Assembly (NCBI GenBank): GCA_023228145.1
Contig: JALOBU010000011.1
Coordinates: 18,132 to 82,131 of the forward strand
Length of the DNA stretch: 64,000 nucleotides
From: Bacteroidales bacterium
GTDB taxonomy: Bacteria > Bacteroidota > Bacteroidia > Bacteroidales > CAIWKO01
Direction: 5' to 3'
In this document: piece after piece, positions 16,839 through 25,720 of the stretch
How positions within the stretch are numbered: the stretch's first letter is position 1
Layout: every line of letters starts with the position of its first letter
Translations under genes and position numbers: made by a program
The notes under the pieces: model-generated
Seen by the model: the letters and a program-made list of their open reading frames with translations, nothing else
Databases searched by the model: none
Told to the model about the DNA's origin: nothing

Positions 16839-18371
16839 ATGAACCGGACGATACCTTTCGTTTTATTTTTTGTGTGCCTGCTTCAAAGCCTATTGAGTTA
16901 TGGACAGGAAAAACCGGAACTCAAAAAAATTGACCTTATCAGTGCCGAAAGTATGACGTATGACCAATCAAAGGGTGATTACACCCTGCTTATTGGCAAT
17001 GTTATTTTTCAGCACGAAGGCACCTTGATGTATTGCGACAGCGCATACCTTTACGAAGAAAATAATAGTCTGGATGCTTTTGGTAATATACATATTAAAG
17101 GAAGCGACTCACTGAATATTTTTGGAGATTCACTTAAATATAACGGTAACACTAAGATTGCAGAAATACATAAGAATGTCCGGCTCATTGATAATGAAAT
17201 AACTCTCACAACTGAGCATCTCACATATAATATTAAAGCGAAAACAGGTACTTATTTTGACATGGGGAAAATTGTTGACCCCGAAAATACCCTCACAAGC
17301 AAATATGGGTTTTATTATTCGGATAAAAAGGATTTTTTCTTCAGCGACTCTGTGGTGCTCATTAATGATGACTATACAATAAATACAGATTCCCTTGTTT
17401 ATAACACATCCACAGAAGTATCGCGTTTTTATGGCCCCACAACTATCATTAGTGACGAAAATTATATTTACTGCGAAAAAGGCTGGTATGACACCCAAAA
17501 AGATATCGCCGAATTTACAAGAAATGCCTTTATGAAAAACAAAACCCAGAGTATCAGCGGCGACAGTATATTTTATAATCGTATCACAGGCATTGGAGTT
17601 GCTTACTACAATGTAATTATTAATGATACTGACAGAAATTCGGTTATTAAAAGTGACTACGTGTTATACGATGAGATAAATCAATACAGCCTGGCAACAA
17701 GAAATGCACTTCTTATTCAGATTGATGATGGGCGGGACTCGTTGTTTCTGCACGCCGATACACTTATCGGGACTTTTGACACTCTTACCGAAAAAGCAAA
17801 AATCCTTTATGCTTTTCACAAGGTTAAATTTTTCAGAGAGGATTTGCAGGGGCAATGCGATTCGTTAATTTATAATTACGCAGATTCTACAATTCATATG
17901 TTTTACGACCCTGTTATATGGAATGAAGAAAATCAGCTTTCAGCAGATACGGTGGTAATTCAATTATGTGATGACCTGATTGACAAAATGTACCTGTATA
18001 AATCCTGCTTTATTGTAATGTGTGATGACAGTACCGAATATCGATTTAACCAGGTTAAAGGAGCGTATATGACCGGATTTTTTGATAAACATGGTGAACT
18101 TTACAAGATACATGTTACCGGAAACACAGAAACCATTTATTTTCTAAGAGAAGATAACGGGAGAAGAATAGGGATAAATAAAGCGATTTCAAATAAACTG
18201 GATGTGTTTGTTTCAGATAATGAAATTAAAACAATTACTTTCCTTGAAAAACCCGTTGCAACTTTGTATCCCGAAAATGAACTTACACAAAAAGAAATGC
18301 TTCTGAAAAATTTCAGATGGCTGGAAAAATACCGCCCTAAAAATAAAACCGACATATTTTATTGGGAATAA
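16839..18371 (+). CDS. OstA-like (LptA-family) periplasmic protein
   Basis: This 510-residue protein has a signal peptide (about 1-22, ending LSYGQ) and a long run of beta-jellyroll repeats of the form xxAxxMTYDxxxGxYTLxGNVxFxxxGxxMYCDSAxLY, the hallmark of the OstA/LptA superfamily that carries lipopolysaccharide across the periplasm. Repeated DSLxYN and CDSLIYNYAD segments continue to about residue 400. It is longer than proteobacterial LptA, as is usual in Bacteroidota, and lacks an LptD barrel. A role in LPS transport is inferred from the family. It is followed by rsmE with one base between them, so the pair is translationally close. Confidence 0.8.
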   Translation: MNRTIPFVLFFVCLLQSLLSYGQEKPELKKIDLISAESMTYDQSKGDYTLLIGNVIFQHEGTLMYCDSAYLYEENNSLDAFGNIHIKGSDSLNIFGDSLKYNGNTKIAEIHKNVRLIDNEITLTTEHLTYNIKAKTGTYFDMGKIVDPENTLTSKYGFYYSDKKDFFFSDSVVLINDDYTINTDSLVYNTSTEVSRFYGPTTIISDENYIYCEKGWYDTQKDIAEFTRNAFMKNKTQSISGDSIFYNRITGIGVAYYNVIINDTDRNSVIKSDYVLYDEINQYSLATRNALLIQIDDGRDSLFLHADTLIGTFDTLTEKAKILYAFHKVKFFREDLQGQCDSLIYNYADSTIHMFYDPVIWNEENQLSADTVVIQLCDDLIDKMYLYKSCFIVMCDDSTEYRFNQVKGAYMTGFFDKHGELYKIHVTGNTETIYFLREDNGRRIGINKAISNKLDVFVSDNEIKTITFLEKPVATLYPENELTQKEMLLKNFRWLEKYRPKNKTDIFYWE

Positions 18372-18372
18372 C

Positions 18373-19071
18373 ATGCATTTATTTTATGAAACAGATTTGT
18401 CTCCAGAATCTATTCAACTAAGCCCGGAAGAAGCAAAACATTGCAGGTCCCTTAGAATAAAAAAAGGAGATATCGTTTACTTAACTGACGGGTATGGGAA
18501 TTTGTGCAAAACAGAAATCACTGCTGATGAGAGATATAATTTTCATGTACGTATACTCCACCGGCAAAAGGAATATAACAGAAGAACTTTCAATATTCAC
18601 ATAGCAATATCTCCTACTAAAAATCCTGACCGCATGGAATGGTTTCTTGAAAAAGTTACCGAAATAGGCATTGATGAAATTACCCCGATTCTTTGCGAAC
18701 ATACAGAAAAGACACATGTGAATACAGAAAGATTCCGGAAAATTATCATTTCCGCCATGAAACAATCATTTTCGGCATATTTACCAAAATTAAACAGCAA
18801 AACAACATTTAGAGATTTTGTTGAGAAAGCCGGGGAAAATCAAAAATTTATCGCCTATTGTGGAGGCAAAGCTTCTTTGCATTTAAATTCTGGATATAAA
18901 AAAAATCAGAATGTACGGATTCTTATTGGCCCCGAGGGAGATTTCACCGCAGAAGAAGTTGCATTTGCTGAAAAAAACGGATTTGTGCTAATAACTTTAG
19001 GCAAAAATCGTTTAAGAACCGAAACGGCAGGCATCATGGCTTGCAGTATCATCAATATTATGAATACTTGA
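18373..19071 (+). CDS. rsmE: 16S rRNA (uracil-1498-N3)-methyltransferase
   Basis: RsmE methylates N3 of U1498 in 16S rRNA using S-adenosylmethionine. The 232-residue protein has an N-terminal PUA-like domain (SPEEAKHCRSLRIKKGD, about 17-33) and a C-terminal SPOUT fold with the trefoil-knot signature LIGPEGDFTAEEV (about 184-196) and LGKNRLRTETAG (about 210-221), both at the expected positions. Length is typical. It starts one base after the OstA-like stop and is followed after four bases by the DUF4159 gene. Confidence 0.96.
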   Translation: MHLFYETDLSPESIQLSPEEAKHCRSLRIKKGDIVYLTDGYGNLCKTEITADERYNFHVRILHRQKEYNRRTFNIHIAISPTKNPDRMEWFLEKVTEIGIDEITPILCEHTEKTHVNTERFRKIIISAMKQSFSAYLPKLNSKTTFRDFVEKAGENQKFIAYCGGKASLHLNSGYKKNQNVRILIGPEGDFTAEEVAFAEKNGFVLITLGKNRLRTETAGIMACSIINIMNT

Positions 19072-19075
19072 GACG

Positions 19076-19735
19076 ATGAAATATTATTATAAATTTTTTT
19101 TATTTGGCATTTTTATTTCCTTTTTTATCAGCCTTCATGCGCAAAATGCACAGATAGCATTATTAAAATACAGAGGCGGAGGCGACTGGTATGCCAACCC
19201 GACTTCACTTACCAACCTGATAAAGTATTGCAATCAAAACCTGAATACAAATCTAAATCAGGATTATGCCACGGTCGATGTTGGCAGTACGGAGTTGTTT
19301 AACTACCCTTTTGTTCATATTACCGGACACGGAAATATTGTTTTTAATACCCAGGAAAGTGATAATTTAAGAAATTATCTTATTAGCGGCGGTTTTCTTC
19401 ATATTTCGGATAATTATGGCCTCGACAAATTTATCCGCCGCGAAATGAAAAAAGTTTTTCCGGAGTTAGATTTTGTTGAGTTGCCTTTCAATCACCCGGT
19501 TTATCATCAGAAATATAATTTCCCAAACGGGCTTCCAAAAATACACGAACATGATGCAAAATCTCCCCAGGGGTTTGGGCTGATTTGGGAAGGTCGCCTG
19601 CTTTGTTTTTATGATTATGAATGTGACCTGGGCGATGGATGGGAGGACCAGGCAGTGCATAAAGATTCGGATGCTACACGGCAAAAAGCCTTACAAATGG
19701 GAGCTAACATCATTCAATATGTTTTTATGAAATAA
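19076..19735 (+). CDS. Secreted DUF4159-family protein
   Basis: A signal peptide (1-22, ending SLHAQ) precedes a single domain of about 195 residues with ALLKYRGGGDWYANPTSL near 29-46, FVHITGHG (about 80), GGFLHISDN (about 103), and a C-terminal ENA-type GANIIQYVFMK. These match DUF4159, a Bacteroidota-rich family with a glutamine-amidotransferase-like or flavodoxin-like fold and no established function. In many genomes such genes neighbour MoxR/CoxE-type clusters; that context is absent here. It closes the plus-strand run before the terminator at 19732-19769. Confidence 0.8.
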   Translation: MKYYYKFFLFGIFISFFISLHAQNAQIALLKYRGGGDWYANPTSLTNLIKYCNQNLNTNLNQDYATVDVGSTELFNYPFVHITGHGNIVFNTQESDNLRNYLISGGFLHISDNYGLDKFIRREMKKVFPELDFVELPFNHPVYHQKYNFPNGLPKIHEHDAKSPQGFGLIWEGRLLCFYDYECDLGDGWEDQAVHKDSDATRQKALQMGANIIQYVFMK

Positions 19736-19769
19736 AAAAAGGCTGTCCAACAAGGGCAGCCTTTTTTTT
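19732..19769. terminator. Bidirectional intrinsic terminator
   Basis: Stem arms GGCTGTCC (19741-19748) and GGGCAGCC (19754-19761) enclose a 5-base loop, with nine A before and eight T after. The structure therefore terminates in both directions and serves the convergent DUF4159 gene (plus) and the T9SS protein gene (minus). Confidence 0.9.
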
Positions 19770-19784
19770 GATAAGTGAACAATA

Positions 19785-20777
19785 TTATTCAACAATCATT
19801 TTCTTTGTGAATCTGTAGCCATCAGCATTCAAAGAATAAATATAAGTTCCGGCTGCTAATTTATTGGTCAGTTTGATAGTATAACTACCAGCTGATTTAT
19901 TTCCATCATTAACAGAGGTTATCAATTTACCATTTAAATCCCTAATTTCCAGTGTTACGTTGTTAAAAGATTTGTTTATAACATAATCTACGGTAACGAT
20001 TCCGTCAATAGAAGGGTTAGGATACTGTGTCATTTGGATTCCGCCAAAATAATCATCTGAGCCCGGTATTCCAGCAATGTTATCAGCAATGATCCATGCT
20101 TCGAAAAATGAGTATGGTGGCATTAATGTATACATCCCCCATGTGCCACCAACTTTCACCCAGCAAAGGCCATCAAGCTCTCCGAAATCTCCGTCGAAAA
20201 GTAAACCAAAAATGGTGTCACCAACATCTGAAGATGCTCTCCAATCCAAAAATGCATAAGGTCTGGTAACAGCTTCAAAATCTACAGGAGCAGCAAATAA
20301 TTTTGTATTCCACCCATTACTAGCATTAGTAGTATCTAAATCTGCAAATGTAATACTATCCATAGCAAGAGTGTTACTATTAGTATCAGCATCCCAAAAA
20401 CCAGCTCCAATATAAATTTTACTGTCTAAAGAACTTCCTGCAGCAGCTGTTTTACCATAGATACGAAACAATACTCCTTCGCATGAAAATCCAGGAGAGG
20501 CAATTTCAGGTGAAGAAACAAAACCGCCCATTAAATTAGTAGGATCACTAAAAAAATTGATGCCATTGAAATAATACTGGGCAGATGCTAAAAGAAGAGT
20601 GTAATCATTTAAACCAACTGTGTCGTTAACAGTTTTCGCATTCGAAGCCATTGGCGCCAATTGAACAGGATGCAATTTAGAGTTGTCAATTTGTAAAGAG
20701 CCAACTGGTTTCGTCATTTGTGCAAATGTCATTGAGGTAACCATCAACATTGCAAGTAGCAAGTAAACTTTTTTCAT
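19785..20777 (-). CDS. T9SS-secreted protein of unknown function
   Basis: The 330-residue product has a signal peptide (MKKVYLLLAMLMVTSMTFAQ), a central region of about 230 residues rich in Asp, Gly and aromatic residues without a recognised catalytic motif, and a type A T9SS sorting domain from about residue 250 (QYPNPSIDG, then LEIRDLNGKLI and YRFTKKMIVE). The central part resembles jellyroll-like secreted domains (alternating strands, FDGDFGELDGLCWVKVGG) but I cannot name it. It is a single gene with its own promoter (20813-20845) and terminator, so it is probably expressed alone. Confidence 0.85.
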   Translation of the reverse strand: MKKVYLLLAMLMVTSMTFAQMTKPVGSLQIDNSKLHPVQLAPMASNAKTVNDTVGLNDYTLLLASAQYYFNGINFFSDPTNLMGGFVSSPEIASPGFSCEGVLFRIYGKTAAAGSSLDSKIYIGAGFWDADTNSNTLAMDSITFADLDTTNASNGWNTKLFAAPVDFEAVTRPYAFLDWRASSDVGDTIFGLLFDGDFGELDGLCWVKVGGTWGMYTLMPPYSFFEAWIIADNIAGIPGSDDYFGGIQMTQYPNPSIDGIVTVDYVINKSFNNVTLEIRDLNGKLITSVNDGNKSAGSYTIKLTNKLAAGTYIYSLNADGYRFTKKMIVE

Positions 20778-20812
20778 TTTTTTAAATTTTTTGGTTAGTA
20801 ATTAATTTTTTA

Positions 20813-20845
20813 CAAAAATAATAAAATTTATTATCAAATAACAAA
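20813..20845 (-). promoter_or_regulatory. Promoter of the T9SS gene at 19785-20777
   Basis: On the minus strand TTTG (20845-20842), a 21-base spacer and TATTTTTG (20820-20813) match the -33 and -7 elements. The leader would be about 30 bases. Confidence 0.5.
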
Positions 20846-20880
20846 ATTATTGTTTTTTTTGTATTTATAGTATTTAATTT

Positions 20881-23757
20881 TTAAAAAGAAACCCAGATTT
20901 TACCATAAAAATTGATATTGTTGTTTAACAAATCATTAAACTTGTTTATTTTTATTACAGATGCTTGTTTTGTGCCTGCAGAAGAAACAAGATACAATTC
21001 GCAGTATTTATTATTTTCAGACAATTTGTATAAATTAACAAGCTGGGTTACAGTTAAACAATAAGCATCCATTAAATCAGTTTTGCCGCTTACGAAAATG
21101 TACTTTTCGTCTGAACCTTGAGTTTTAATAATTAAATCGGCAATATTTTTCTGCTCTGTAATAATTTCATGTGTTGGATATTTTTTAGTAAGGATTTTTT
21201 CAACAAATTTACAACTCCAGCTATGTATTTCTGTCAATGAGTCATCAGAATATATTTGTGAGGGGTTTGAAATATTGTTAAAAGAGATATATGACAAACG
21301 AGATAATTCGGATGCATTTTTTTGCACATTTAAACAAGTATCTTTTGTAAAATTAAAATTAGGTTCATCCTTTGGTAATTCAATATTTTCAATAGTTGTC
21401 TCCGGCTCCCATTCTAAATATATTTCATTCTTAAAGTCTCTATTAACGGTTACTCCCATTTTTAAAGCGAACAAATTTTTTTCTGACTCACTTAAATTAC
21501 AGGCTTCGGATATATCGGATATACTTATTTTACAGGGTGCGGTATAAGTTTTTTCTTTTGTGTAAATCCAGGGTTTAGTTTTGATAATCTTTGAGGTAGC
21601 CTGTTGCTCCGCTTCGGGCATTATCAGAAATAATTTTAAAAGAGCAGCTGATTTTACAGGGCTTATATTCCCCAGAAACGTACAAAACCCTTCTAATTCT
21701 TTATTGTCATTTTGTGTATTAACTATTCTAGGGTAACCAACTGCACCGGTGTCTTCTAAAATAGTAATGAAATCTTTAGAATGTTTTTTTTCAAATTTTC
21801 TGAAAAAACTTTTAACAGGGAAAAATATTTTGTTGTTTCCCGAAAAATATGCAGATAAATTATTGTTATTCAAATAAATTTCTGATGCTATCTTCAGGCT
21901 CTTTGCACCTTCTTGATTTTCGGCATAAACCCATGCAACATTATTAAGTTTTTGGATGATTTCCTCTCTATGGCTTGGTGAAGCAGTTTTAAATGCAGTT
22001 ATTATTTTCTCAATCTTTATGTAGTAATCTCTGCCTGGTTTTACTTCATTTTGTTGAAATGACGGAATAATATTGAAAAAAACATCATCAAACAATTCTG
22101 CTTTTTTTAATCCGAGCTCTTTAAAAAACGCCATGCAGATTTCATCCGAGCATAGTTTTGGGTGCACTTCGGGAAGAAAACTTTTTTTTTCTTCTGGCAA
22201 AAAAACCAAAGCAGTGTTTTCTTTATCATAAGCAGGCATAAATCCATGAGATTGTGTCAGCATAATTGGAGCATATCTCAGGCTAAAATAACTTCCGGCA
22301 TGATGGGCATCCCATAAATTAGAATGTTTATATAGGTATTGGTAAAAATGCGTGAGCCAGTTTATATTTTTGTCTTTAAGCCAATGTACATTAATTAATA
22401 CTCTAAATGCAAAACTTTCCGCATCGGAATTTTTAATCTGTAAGCGTTCACTGAAATATTTTTTTAAGCTTTCATATTTATTGTTTGTGATAAGCTTGTC
22501 GGTGAAATATTTTTTCTGAAATAAAATACCCAGATCTTTTGAAGAAAGCAGGCTTGTAATTTCATTGTCGCCAGGGGTTATCACGTCAGATGCGCAGGCA
22601 TATTTTTGCCTTGAAACTGGAATTTTTGCCCCTGACATTAAATAATGAAGCAATGCATCAGAAAATGATAAATAAAAAAACTGCTCCGAATCAGCTGAAA
22701 TTTCATCTTCAGATATATTCAAAGGCATCAATGACAAAAAATCAACAGTATAGAACCCAAGCTGCCTGATAGAATCAAGTGATTTTATGAACAGATGATT
22801 TGCTTTATTTAAAAGTTTAATGTTTTCGGGAGTGCGAATTTTATCAAAAAGAATATACTCCCTTAAAGGGTTGGTGGTAAAACTGCCGTTAATAAAAAAG
22901 CTTAAACCGCTTTTCATACGGGTGGGGAAGTACACAAAAACAGGAGATTCTTTTACAGGGACAATTTTGAATGTATTCCCGTTTTCGTTTATTTTATAGG
23001 CAATTTCAACAATTTCATTTTTATGAAGACGGGAGGAGAAGAGTAAAAATTTCTCTGTATTAGTTTCAGAATTTGAGCCTAAAGTTGTTGTTTCGATACT
23101 TATGATAAAGTATTTTTTTTTATCAACGGAGTCCCGCTTTAATATTCGGTATGGAGCGGCTGAAATAGAAATCTCCATACACGAAATTTGTTTCAGAAAA
23201 AGCAAGTAATATGAATTAAGTTCTTCCAATCCTTGTTTTACAGTCTGGTAACATTCCAAAGATTTTTTTTTCTTAAAAGGTAATATTATTAATGTATTAA
23301 ATCCATCATCTGCTGTTTTTGCTTTAATAATTTCCAGAATTTCATAATCCAAAATAGCATAATGAAAGCCGGAAGAATGAATTTCGGGGATGTCAGTGAT
23401 TGAAAAAACGGATTTAAATCCTATACCAAATTTGCCTATTAAATTTATATCTTCTTCGCCCTTCTTTGTTGTGTTTGCAAAAGTGGTCAGCGACATCAGG
23501 TCGGCCTCGTCGAAGTCCTTGCCATTATGATGAATTTCTATCCTGTCGTCAAATAATTTGAACCTGATTATTTTTTCGGGTTCGTTTGTTTTTTTTCTTG
23601 CATAGGCATCTTCAGTATTTTGTATTATTTCTTCAATAAATCTCGACGGGCGGGCATACATATGCGACAGGAATTCAGCATGCCTGTTTCCTTTGGCCTT
23701 ATTGGCGGCCACGGCTTCTCTGCTTTTTTGTATATGTTCCTGTAGTGTTAGTTTCAT
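20881..23757 (-). CDS. Sacsin/HSP90-type ATPase with C-terminal DUF3883-like domain
   Basis: The N-terminal 200 residues are a GHKL ATPase of the sacsin type: EEIIQNTEDA (42-51, N box with the Mg-binding Asn), HHNGKDF (76-82, first glycine box) and LIGKFGIGFKSVFSITD (106-122, second glycine box). A central region of about 600 residues has no recognised motif. The last 135 residues (about 822-958; IADLII, then YIFVSGKTDL, then a YCELYLVSS strand) resemble DUF3883, a nuclease-like or restriction-associated domain, but the usual IEVK acidic residue is replaced (IFVSGK), so catalysis is doubtful. No signal peptide; cytoplasmic. Proteins of this layout often sit with restriction or defence genes, but here the gene stands alone between a T9SS gene and thiL. 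The function is not established. Confidence 0.75.
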   Translation of the reverse strand: MKLTLQEHIQKSREAVAANKAKGNRHAEFLSHMYARPSRFIEEIIQNTEDAYARKKTNEPEKIIRFKLFDDRIEIHHNGKDFDEADLMSLTTFANTTKKGEEDINLIGKFGIGFKSVFSITDIPEIHSSGFHYAILDYEILEIIKAKTADDGFNTLIILPFKKKKSLECYQTVKQGLEELNSYYLLFLKQISCMEISISAAPYRILKRDSVDKKKYFIISIETTTLGSNSETNTEKFLLFSSRLHKNEIVEIAYKINENGNTFKIVPVKESPVFVYFPTRMKSGLSFFINGSFTTNPLREYILFDKIRTPENIKLLNKANHLFIKSLDSIRQLGFYTVDFLSLMPLNISEDEISADSEQFFYLSFSDALLHYLMSGAKIPVSRQKYACASDVITPGDNEITSLLSSKDLGILFQKKYFTDKLITNNKYESLKKYFSERLQIKNSDAESFAFRVLINVHWLKDKNINWLTHFYQYLYKHSNLWDAHHAGSYFSLRYAPIMLTQSHGFMPAYDKENTALVFLPEEKKSFLPEVHPKLCSDEICMAFFKELGLKKAELFDDVFFNIIPSFQQNEVKPGRDYYIKIEKIITAFKTASPSHREEIIQKLNNVAWVYAENQEGAKSLKIASEIYLNNNNLSAYFSGNNKIFFPVKSFFRKFEKKHSKDFITILEDTGAVGYPRIVNTQNDNKELEGFCTFLGNISPVKSAALLKLFLIMPEAEQQATSKIIKTKPWIYTKEKTYTAPCKISISDISEACNLSESEKNLFALKMGVTVNRDFKNEIYLEWEPETTIENIELPKDEPNFNFTKDTCLNVQKNASELSRLSYISFNNISNPSQIYSDDSLTEIHSWSCKFVEKILTKKYPTHEIITEQKNIADLIIKTQGSDEKYIFVSGKTDLMDAYCLTVTQLVNLYKLSENNKYCELYLVSSAGTKQASVIKINKFNDLLNNNINFYGKIWVSF

Positions 23758-23771
23758 ACTGCCGTTTTGTG

Positions 23772-23779
23772 CAAATTTA
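23772..23779 (-). promoter_or_regulatory. -7 promoter box of the sacsin-like ATPase gene
   Basis: TAAATTTG on the minus strand matches TAnnTTTG and ends 14 bases before the start codon at 23757. A -33 TTG is not evident. Confidence 0.3.
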
Positions 23780-23924
23780 GAATTTCTGTACTAATGTGAA
23801 TAATTAATTTAACCCTATTTGCCAACAATCATTATTCTATTGTTTGTCCGCTAACATAAAACTTTAAGTTGCTCAATAAACGCTATTATCTTCTCGTAAA
23901 CAATAACATCTTAAATCAAATCCT

Positions 23925-23932
23925 TATCTTTG
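23925..23932 (+). promoter_or_regulatory. -7 promoter box of thiL, giving a nearly leaderless transcript
   Basis: TATCTTTG matches the -7 consensus exactly and ends only four bases before the thiL ATG at 23937, so transcription would begin at or within a few bases of the start codon. No clear -33 element is seen. Confidence 0.4.
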
Positions 23933-23936
23933 CCCT

Positions 23937-24998
23937 ATGAATACACAAAAACAAACAAGAACCGAATTATCAGAGTTGGGAGAATTCGGCCTTATCCACC
24001 GACTTACTTCGGGAATAAAAATACATAACAGCAATACTCTCAAAGGTGTTGGCGATGATGCAGCTGTTATAGAAAATATCGATTTACTAACACTTGTTTC
24101 AACAGATTTGCTGGTCGAAAAAGTTCATTTTGACCTTACGTATTATCCTCTGAAACATATGGGATACAAAGCCTCTGTTGTTAATTTTTCAGATATTTAT
24201 GCTATGAATGGAACACCACGCCAGTTACTTGTAGGGCTGGCAGTGTCGAATCGTTTTTCAGTCGAAGCAATTGATGAAATTTATGCAGGAATTCGGCTGG
24301 CTTGTGAAAAATATCATGTTGACCTCGCAGGGGGCGACACTACAAGCAGCCATTCAGGTTTGTTTTTATCTCTGACTATTATAGGTAGTGTTGAAAAAAA
24401 TAGAGTTGTTTATCGTAATACAGCTAATGAAAGCGACCTGATATGTGTAAGCGGGGACCTGGGTAGCGCTTATGCCGGACTGTTGCTTTTAGAAAGGGAA
24501 AAGACGGTATTCAAAGCCAATCCTGATATGCAACCTGATTTTGAAGGATTTGATTATGTTTTAGGCAGGCAGTTAAAACCAGAAGCCCGCAGGGATATAA
24601 TTGAACTATTAAAAGAAAATGAAATCATACCCACATCAATGATTGATGTTTCCGATGGGCTGGCTTCGGATATATTGCATTTATGCAACGATTCTGTTAA
24701 AGGCTGTGCTTTGTACGAAGAAAAAATTCCGCTCGACATGTCAACTATAAAGGCCTGCGACAGCTTTAAAATTGACCCGCTGACTGCAGCCATGAACGGT
24801 GGTGAAGATTACGAGTTGTTGTTTACTATACGACAAGACGATTATGAGAAATTAAGAAAACTTGAGGAGGTAAGCATTATTGGCCATATTACAGAAGCAT
24901 CTGCAGGTTGTAATTTAATAACCCGCAGTGGGCAGTCAGTGCCAATCACTGCACAGGGGTGGGATGGATTAAAAAAATTTAATCGTTATAATGTTTAA
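23937..24998 (+). CDS. thiL: Thiamine-monophosphate kinase
   Basis: ThiL phosphorylates thiamine monophosphate with ATP to the cofactor thiamine diphosphate. The 353 residues have the AIR-synthase-like fold with GVGDDAAV (37-44, metal and ATP binding), NFSDIYAMNGTP (83-94), LAGGDTTSS (about 139-147), a DVSDGLASD segment (about 236-244) and GGEDYELLF (about 285-293). No other thiamine genes are nearby. The last 20 bases overlap, tail to tail, the small membrane protein gene on the minus strand. Confidence 0.96.
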   Translation: MNTQKQTRTELSELGEFGLIHRLTSGIKIHNSNTLKGVGDDAAVIENIDLLTLVSTDLLVEKVHFDLTYYPLKHMGYKASVVNFSDIYAMNGTPRQLLVGLAVSNRFSVEAIDEIYAGIRLACEKYHVDLAGGDTTSSHSGLFLSLTIIGSVEKNRVVYRNTANESDLICVSGDLGSAYAGLLLLEREKTVFKANPDMQPDFEGFDYVLGRQLKPEARRDIIELLKENEIIPTSMIDVSDGLASDILHLCNDSVKGCALYEEKIPLDMSTIKACDSFKIDPLTAAMNGGEDYELLFTIRQDDYEKLRKLEEVSIIGHITEASAGCNLITRSGQSVPITAQGWDGLKKFNRYNV

Positions 24999-25602
24999 AG
25001 GAAAGAATTGCAGCAATAGTGCCGCAAACTAAAACACTGGCTGCACTTCCGATAGCTGCATTTACAATTTTTTTACGACGGGCTATATGTTTAAATCCGT
25101 CGATATAATATTCATTGTTAATCTTGTCTGCAGGGAAGTATTTTTTCTTTGTTGGTTTTACAGGCACAGCAGCTGCCACACCAAGATAAGCGCCGGGAAT
25201 AAGTATCCCCCACATGCCAAGATTAAATAATCCAGCACCTGTTACAGCCCCCACGGCAGAAGCCCAGGGAGCATGGTAACGGTATTGAGCAAGGTGTTCA
25301 CCGGCAATAAAATCTTCCATTTCTTCAACCGTTAGTGGTTGTTCATCTGTTATTAAAGGAGTGTAAAGAACCAGGCTAATGCTGTCTTTAAAATGAATGG
25401 CGAAAACATCTTCTTTTTTCAGAATCTTGGTTTTAATAGATTTTTTTTTCTGAACCTCAAGGTGGAGAAGGGTTTCGTTTTTATTGAACTCAATAACATT
25501 TCCCTTAAAATGTTTGCCGTTGAACATTACAATAGAATCCTGCGATTTTACCGATGCAACAACAACAAAAAATATGTATACAAAAATAACAGCTTTTCTC
25601 AT
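24979..25602 (-). CDS. Small membrane protein with signal peptide, unknown function
   Basis: The start at 25602-25600 (207 residues) gives a good signal peptide (MRKAVIFVYIFFVVVASVKSQ); an upstream in-frame ATG would add 12 residues before it. The first half is a small beta-rich domain (MFNGKHFKGNVIEFN, then KEDVFAIHF) like those that read out as conserved hypothetical proteins in Bacteroidota. The second half has a Gly/Ala-rich hydrophobic stretch at about 112-145 and another near the C-terminus (about 180-202), separated by a Lys-rich loop, so it probably sits in a membrane. I do not recognise the family. It overlaps thiL by 20 bases, convergently. Confidence 0.7.
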   Translation of the reverse strand: MRKAVIFVYIFFVVVASVKSQDSIVMFNGKHFKGNVIEFNKNETLLHLEVQKKKSIKTKILKKEDVFAIHFKDSISLVLYTPLITDEQPLTVEEMEDFIAGEHLAQYRYHAPWASAVGAVTGAGLFNLGMWGILIPGAYLGVAAAVPVKPTKKKYFPADKINNEYYIDGFKHIARRKKIVNAAIGSAASVLVCGTIAAILSFKHYND

Positions 25603-25616
25603 TACATAGTTTTTTG

Positions 25617-25624
25617 CAAATATA
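25617..25624 (-). promoter_or_regulatory. -7 box for the small membrane protein gene
   Basis: On the minus strand the bases read TATATTTG, an exact TAnnTTTG, ending 14 bases before the ATG at 25602. No TTG at -33 is evident. The match also supports the shorter start, because the longer start (25638) would lie upstream of the box. Confidence 0.35.
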
Positions 25625-25691
25625 TAAAGCAAATTCAATAAAACTAAAATAAATAAAATATAAAGGTGTAAAGATTTTAGTGTGCTTTATG

Positions 25692-25699
25692 TATATTTG
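25692..25699 (+). promoter_or_regulatory. -7 box of the GroES-like gene
   Basis: TATATTTG matches the -7 consensus 21 bases before the start codon. The leader also contains AAGAAGGA (about 25707-25714), an unusually good Shine-Dalgarno sequence for this genome. Confidence 0.4.
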
Positions 25700-25720
25700 T
25701 AAAACAAAGAAGGATTATTT

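Noticed and set aside
20881..23757. Assignment as the chaperone HtpG (HSP90)
   Set aside because: The ATP-binding motifs are of the sacsin type (HNG, FGIGFKSVF) and the middle and C-terminal parts do not match HtpG.
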